Source: Ditylenchus dipsaci
Lineage: Eukaryota; Nematoda; Chromadorea; Rhabditida; Anguinidae
Reading direction: 5' to 3'
Length of the DNA stretch: 64,000 nucleotides
Assembly: GCA_004194705.1 (NCBI GenBank)
Contig: SADC01000127.1
Coordinates: 1-64,000, forward strand
In this document: positions 59,034 through 64,000 of the stretch, in pieces
How the letters are laid out: each line of letters opens with the position of its first letter
Numbering within the stretch: position 1 is the stretch's first letter
Position numbers and translations under genes: made by a program
Notes under the pieces: generated by a model
Told to the model about the DNA's origin: nothing
The model's input: only the letters and a program-made list of their open reading frames with translations
The model's database searches: none

Positions 59034-62000
59034 CTAGGCGCCTTCTCATGCATAGTCCAACGCTGTGGTCCCTACCTCACAGAATTGCATCTACAAGAAA
59101 TAAGTGTGAACACTGGATTTGGAGGTTACTTTCAATATATGCCTCATCTGGAACATCTGAAAATCGATACGCCATTGGATGACTGGCATTTGGAAAAAAT
59201 TGATAAATATTTTTCTTCTCATCTTATTTCATTGGCTATAAAGTTGGAGTAAGTTAATTTTGACTCATTTTTCTGAACTTAAAGGATCCAGAAAGTTAAT
59301 AAGCACAGCCATCCGCTAAATTCGGATTTGCGCGCAATGTTAACCAAATTAATTGTTAAGCAAATTAAGCTACTTCTTCGCGAATTCGAATTTCGCGAAT
59401 CGCTGTAATTATCAAGTTGCATAGTCTTTTAATCACACAATTCGAAAAAAAATCATGTTTCATATCACTAACTTAAATTTGATAGTGAACGTATATATCT
59501 TTTTATCTATTTGCCTAAAGAAATAATCTAGGCTTTTTTGCGCGCACGGAGAGATGATAAAACGGGTACGTGACAATTCATGACAACATCGATTCATCAC
59601 AACGGACAATTCATCACAACTCCTTAAAAAGAGACAATTCATCACATCAGAGAAAAATGGGACAATTTATCACAATCAGACAAAAAGGGACAATTCATCA
59701 CATTGTCAAAAAAAGTTTCTTGAACAGATTTCTGTCAGTTTTTTTTTCATTTTTCTTGTTAGCGACGTTTTCTTCAGTTTCTTCTTATTTTTTTCTGCAT
59801 TGTAATCCACCTCAATATTTCGCTGATTGATTTGCCCTTTTTAGTGGACATGGATGCTAACAAATTCTTGCGCAATGGTCGATTCTGCAAATGCTCTCAA
59901 TCAGGTGCCAGTTCTTCCGGTGATACAGCCAATCGAAGTGCAAGCCTTCGCGGAAGAAAACGTGAGTTTTATCTTCCAATATTCTTATCTGCTTTTGTTT
60001 TTCTCAGGACGACATCACCATGGTCAAATCAGAAAAGGGCAACAACAAGGCAGTGCACAGAAGATTTCAATTTCTGCAGAATCGGAAGAACAAGGATGGC
60101 AGCAAGCAAGATTGGCGCTGTGAAAACTATCAGGAAAAGAATGGTGGATGCAAAGCCTCACTTCAAACAGTCATTGCCGGGAATGCCTTCACCTATTTCA
60201 AGCCGCACGATGGAACCCGTGCGCACAACCATGCTTTGGATGAGAAGGCCGTTACGCTCAGCATCATCAAGTCAAATTTAAAAAGAAGAGCTGTGGAAAC
60301 GAGAGAAGTTACTTTTTAAGAATTGTATCATTTTCATACAATTTCATAGAACATTCAGAAGCCGATGGACCTACTCAACCACGAATTGCAGTCAGCTCCG
60401 CTAGCCGTGTGTCCAAGTCTCAGCAGCAGTGCCGTCAGAAAAAATTCAGCGGACTCATGACAAACACTATGAAGACCACTTAGCCAACGTCGCTGCACCG
60501 AAGAAGCGGAAGGTCTACACAGAAGCTCACATAAGAATCCTGGGAAAGTGAGTTTCTACCGAGGCGCTAATCTGATGGAATATTTGAGAGGGCTGGTCCA
60601 CAATATCGTTATGGATCAGTAAATTTGTTGTTAAATTTGTCGTTATTATTGCTGTTATGTTTGTTAAAAAAAAATAAAGATCATTGTTTGATATTGGTTT
60701 TGGGAAAAAATAAAGCTTTTTGTTTGACCATCAGATCAGATGGTAAGGTTGTGATGAATTGTCCCTTTTGGTCTGATTGTGGTAAATTGTCCTATTTAAC
60801 AGGGTCGTGATAAATTGTCCCATTTTTCTCTGATGCGATGAATTGTTCTTTTTAAAGGAGTTGTGATGAATTGTCCGTTGTGATGAATCGTCCGTATCCG
60901 TGATAAAACAGCATTAATTCTGAAGCCAAAGCTAGGCACAAAAAAATTATCAGACCAAATTTATACAGTATTTGGCAAGTGTGGTAACGCTAACATGGCA
61001 CTGACTTTTAGTAATTGTGTAATTGCGTGGCTTGAGGGTCTTAAGGGGCTTCAGGGGCTTCGATGACTGAGGGTCTGAGGTGCTGAGCGGCTTGAGGGTC
61101 TTGAGGGGCTTGAGGGGCTGAGGGGATTGAGATGCTAAAAGGCTGAGGGGATATGTTTAAAAAACACCTTTTTGGAGATACCCACGTACCTTTTCTGATG
61201 ATGATGATACCCTTGATACCCACGTACCTTTTTTTAGGTTCACCTAGGTCTCCAATGCAAAAAAGTCAAATTTTGTTCAAAAAATGTCTTTCCGGGTTCC
61301 AAACACGTTTATTTATTGTTTACATGTTCTAAAACTAGAAATTTTTTTGACAATTTTGTCCATGTGCATATAGTGTAATTCAGCCATACAATTAATGCCT
61401 ACGAGCAAACTAGAAAAGTTAATAATTTTGAATGTTTTAGAAAGAACAAAACCCTCATTTACTCAAGCAGATTCTCTGCAACGCTACCAAATTGGAGTGC
61501 CTTCGAGTAGAAGATGTGTCTCAACTTTTTTGAGCATGAAAAACCAGGCCATCTTAAGGCGATTGTTTCGCCTAACCTTAAATACTTGCAAATATATGAT
61601 GGTTCGACCTGTAATGTCAATGAGACTGAATATAATTGCTTGCTTAAACACTGCTCTAAGCTAGAATTGCTATTAATTAGTGAAATAGTTAAGAGTGCTG
61701 CTATAGGAGACAATCTTATCGAACAACTTCTGAGGTAAAGTATTTTAAAAGGCCATCATGGTCACCATCGTGGCCATAATGGCAATGACCTCAAGTTTTA
61801 ACAAATTTTTATTTTCAATTTTTCATGATTTTGTTAGTGCCAGAAGTGGAAAACAAAAAATTAAAACTTTGGACATAAACTTCAACTCTGATATGTTCTT
61901 TACTTTCTACGTATTAGGTCACCAGAGAATCAAAAAAGGGTTAAATTTAATGTGAGCCCCCACTGACTTGAACCTGAGATCCACACGTAATTTAGCATTG

Positions 62001-64000
62001 GTCTTACAAATTCGGGAAGGTACATTTTTAGTCTTTTCGAGGCCAAATGAGTGAAAAAATCGCACAGGGACATACTCAACTTTGACTTTTTGCCTTAGGG
62101 TGGGAGAAATACCAAGGCAAAATAGTTATTACCAAGGCAAAAATACTGAAGCGGGGGAGCGGTGAGAGTTCTCATCTTCAAGTGCTCAAAAAATGGCCTG
62201 GGCTATGCTCAAAACACTATGGCCTTAGATATCTTCTCTCCTTTGTTCCTTTTTTCAGCTTTTAGTTTAATTAGTGCTCTGCTCTGGCCTTCGAGCTACA
62301 TTCCGATACGATATTTTGGAAAAAAAATTTAGATATCGATAAAAATTTGTGAATTTTCGAGCGCAATTTACAATATACCACAAAAAAATTCGATACACAT
62401 TATACTTTTTATTTTGAGATTTTCTTCATTTTTATTGTGGGAAAGTTTAAAAAAATCAAAAAAAGTCGTCAACTCGTAGAGCCAAGTGTGATCTTAGAAA
62501 TTTGTAGCTTTATCGAGTGTTTATTCAAACTTTTTGACCGTGCAATATTTTCAATATTTACAAAAAAATTGCGTGCTTTTTTAATATAATATTTTGTCCC
62601 GAATTTAAGATTTATCGCTCGGGCACAGTACTACTTTCAATCACCGTTTTGGCAGGAGTACACTATACAGCATCCTCTCGAAACCCGCCGGAATGAGGTT
62701 TTTTGCACGCTTTTTCACGTCTTCATTCCGAAGGAGCACCCGCTTTAGCACCAAAAACATACAAAAAACATGTGGCTATTTCCAATTTTTTTTTGGAAAA
62801 TTTTGGCTTTTGCCTTGGGTACCAAGTTAAAAGGGTACTGGCGGGTATCTGAATACCCTTTTTAGTAATCTTCACTCCATTTCGGTCACTGGGGCTTGGC
62901 TGCTTAGGGTTTAAATGCGCATATCCACATACCTTAGACATAATTCCGAGCAAGATTCTTGATGTAAAATGCATACAGAGATTCGTTTCGCTAAGTCCCA
63001 GTGACCGAATTGGGGTAAACATTACTAAAAAGGGTATTCAGATACCCTCCAGCACCCTCGTGAATCTGGTGCATAAAAATGTATGCATACCAGGGTTTAT
63101 TTATGTGGTAGGCCCCAGTATTCAAAACTATGTTCAAATCCTATCTCTTAAGGCATTAAAGGTATCCACGTACTCTTTCTGGTGGATTCCCTTGGAGGAC
63201 CAATGCAAAAAGTTAAATCTAGGTAAAAAAAAGTTTCTGGAAAGTGTCGAATGACACCTAAAAGTATGTTTTAAGCAAGTGTTGGATGCTAAAATGTTCA
63301 AAAAACATCATTCCGGTGGCTTTAGAGAGGATGCTGTACAGTGGTAGAGTCGGCCCATAATTTGTTTGAGTCAAAACCGGAATTCCCAATATTTTCGTAA
63401 TTTTTACAATCTTTTTGACAATATTCGGTGTAATTCTACGCAATATCAATTCTGCGTTATACGAACAAAAAAAATGTGTAAAATGCTTAATGACGAAAAA
63501 TTAATGCGCTTTAGGGTGAAAATTCCGGTCTAATTCCGATCGGAAAATGGACCGGAATTCTCACCCTGAAACGGCATTTTTAACATTTTACATAATTTTT
63601 TTGTCTATCACAAAAAATTTGGGAAGTACTGATCTTGACTCAAAAAATTCCTGCCAACTTTAGTAAAGTGTACTTTGACCACCGTTTTTAAAATAATTTA
63701 GACTTCAACTTCCTTACTGCAACTTATTAGACAGACATCCATCCCTTCACGCTGTAAAAGCGTTAAAGTTAACAGGATACACAATCAGGTATATTCACAA
63801 ATTCAATTGAATGTCATTTAATTTTTTCATGCTACATAACATAATTTCAGAAACACTCCGATTCATAGCCAACAATCTATTACAGCTTGAACATTTGGAT
63901 ATTCAAATGTACGATGAACATATAAAATATTAGAATTTCTTTACCCACTCAAGAAGCTGTCTTCGCTTAAATTAGTTATTATCGACAAACATGTTGTCAA
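59034..64000 (+). CDS. Leucine-rich-repeat-like protein gene, open at the window end
   Basis: Four exons: 59034-59248 (IVQRCGPYLTELHLQEISV, YMPHLEHLKIDTPLDDWHLE, HLISLAIKLE; GTAAGT donor), 61471-61734 (NATKLECLRVEDVSQLFE with one extra T, then SPNLKYLQIYDGS, LLKHCSKLELLLISEIV), 63731-63788 (RHPSLHAVKALKLTGYTIR) and 63851 onward (LRFIANNLLQLEHLDIQMYD, then after one missing base LEFLYPLKKLSSLKLVIIDK). The spacing LxxLxLxx and phrases such as CGPYLTELHL and CSKLELLLISE match LRRs of F-box/LRR type, but no F-box is seen. This suggests a protein-binding scaffold or substrate adaptor. At least two one-base lesions interrupt it, and phases between exons 2-4 are imperfect, so exons may be missing. 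Intron 1 contains a Mutator-like element with a FLYWCH gene. The 3' end lies beyond the window. Confidence 0.65.
59564..60900. mobile_element. Mutator-like element with FLYWCH ORF, 9-bp TSD
   Basis: TGATAAAAC flanks both sides (59555-59563 and 60901-60909). Inverted arms of about 150 bp (59564-59710, 60745-60900) iterate GGGACAATTCATCACAA-type units in matching order: ACGGACAATTCATC, AACTCCTT, TCAGAGAAAAATGGGACAAT, ATCAGAC. A 9-bp TSD, long inverted arms and a FLYWCH gene agree with Mutator-like elements, whose transposases or passengers often carry FLYWCH fingers. There is no MULE catalytic domain in 1.34 kb, so it is non-autonomous. It sits in the sense orientation in an LRR-gene intron. 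Confidence 0.85.
59854..60460 (+). CDS. FLYWCH-type zinc-finger protein encoded by the Mutator-like element
   Basis: Three exons splice in phase. Exon 1 (59854-59961) starts MLTNSCAMVDSAN and ends FAEEN at GTGAGT. Exon 2 (60008-60307) follows a 46-bp intron and holds the finger: RRFQFLQNRKNKDGSKQDWR, CENYQEKNGGCKASLQTVIA, then HDGTRAHNHALDE. The C-x8-C..H-x-H ligands and the preceding F-x-F and W positions match FLYWCH. Exon 3 begins at 60350 after a candidate 42-bp intron (GTTACT..TTTCATAG) and stops at 60460; without that splice the frame stops at 60319. Predicted to be a small nuclear DNA-binding protein of roughly 100-170 residues. In another frame downstream, THDKHYEDHLANV and a PKKRKV basic stretch precede a further GTGAGT, hinting that the element once encoded more. 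Confidence 0.7.
61028..61148 (+). repeat. CTTGAGGGG-type minisatellite
   Basis: About ten variable copies of GGCTTGAGGGGCTT/GGTCTTGAG in 120 bp, in the LRR-gene intron. Confidence 0.7.
62668..63336. mobile_element. MITE with CAGCATCCTCTC ends (TA TSD), containing a nested palindrome
   Basis: CAGCATCCTCTC..CCGGAATGA and TCATTCCGG..GAGAGGATGCTG are flanked by TA. Nested at about 62831-63058 is a second inverted pair (GGCGGGTATCTGAATACCC). Its CATAATTCCGAGCAAGATTC core is dispersed, with relatives at about 7430 (inverse), 9572 and 21201. Confidence 0.7.
63468..63605. repeat. Short palindrome with TTTAGGGTGA arms
   Basis: ATGTGTAAAATG..TAGGGTGAAAATTCCGG is mirrored by CCGGAATTCTCACCCTGAAA..CATTTTACATAAT. 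Likely a small foldback MITE; TSD not resolved. Confidence 0.55.

Overview
The window is eukaryotic DNA, AT-rich (roughly one third G+C by eye), with small GT..AG exons separated by repeat-filled introns. It is most likely an invertebrate and possibly a nematode. Pointers to a nematode are interstitial TTAGGC/TTTAGG-type repeats (22452-22472, 25198-25226, 45386-45431), many long poly-G/C runs in AT-rich DNA, some introns of only 42-48 bp, and an astacin-type protease relic. No species can be named. There are no bacterial genes, rRNA operons or CRISPR arrays. Most open frames of 60-130 codons are chance frames inside repeats; the real genes are short exons joined by phase-compatible splice sites.

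Layout. 270-846: degraded astacin metalloprotease. 850-8830: non-coding, repeat-rich. 8833-12575: kinase gene K1, with divergent catalytic motifs (predicted pseudokinase). 13873-29259: kinase gene K2 with intact HRD and DFG. 32561 onward: start of an unassigned gene G3. The block 9765-32838 is then repeated in the same orientation at 33983-51775. The second copy holds K1-B (no N-lobe exon), K2-B (glycine-loop exon deleted, one splice donor destroyed) and the complete 3' part of G3. 53052-59033: non-coding, with large foldback elements. 59034 to the window end: exons of a leucine-rich-repeat-like gene whose first intron hosts a Mutator-like element carrying a FLYWCH zinc-finger ORF.

Mobile DNA dominates. 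Comparing the two copies exposes empty sites and target-site duplications (TSDs), so several non-autonomous families can be placed: hAT (8-bp TSD, GC-rich arms, one with a transposase C-terminal remnant), piggyBac-like (TTAA), Mutator-like (9-bp TSD), a pogo/Tigger-like radiation (TA TSD, one with a CENP-B-type helix-turn-helix remnant), a CCGTATTT MITE family (TA TSD), and an ORF1-bearing insertion that landed inside a TTAGGC-like tract. Many of these elements have inverted arms built from short iterated modules.

Caution: the copies differ mainly by one-base indels, often in homopolymers. Many frameshifts may therefore be assembly or read errors, and the duplication could be two haplotypes joined end to end. 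Motif changes present in both copies and structural differences with clean TSDs are the more reliable signals.
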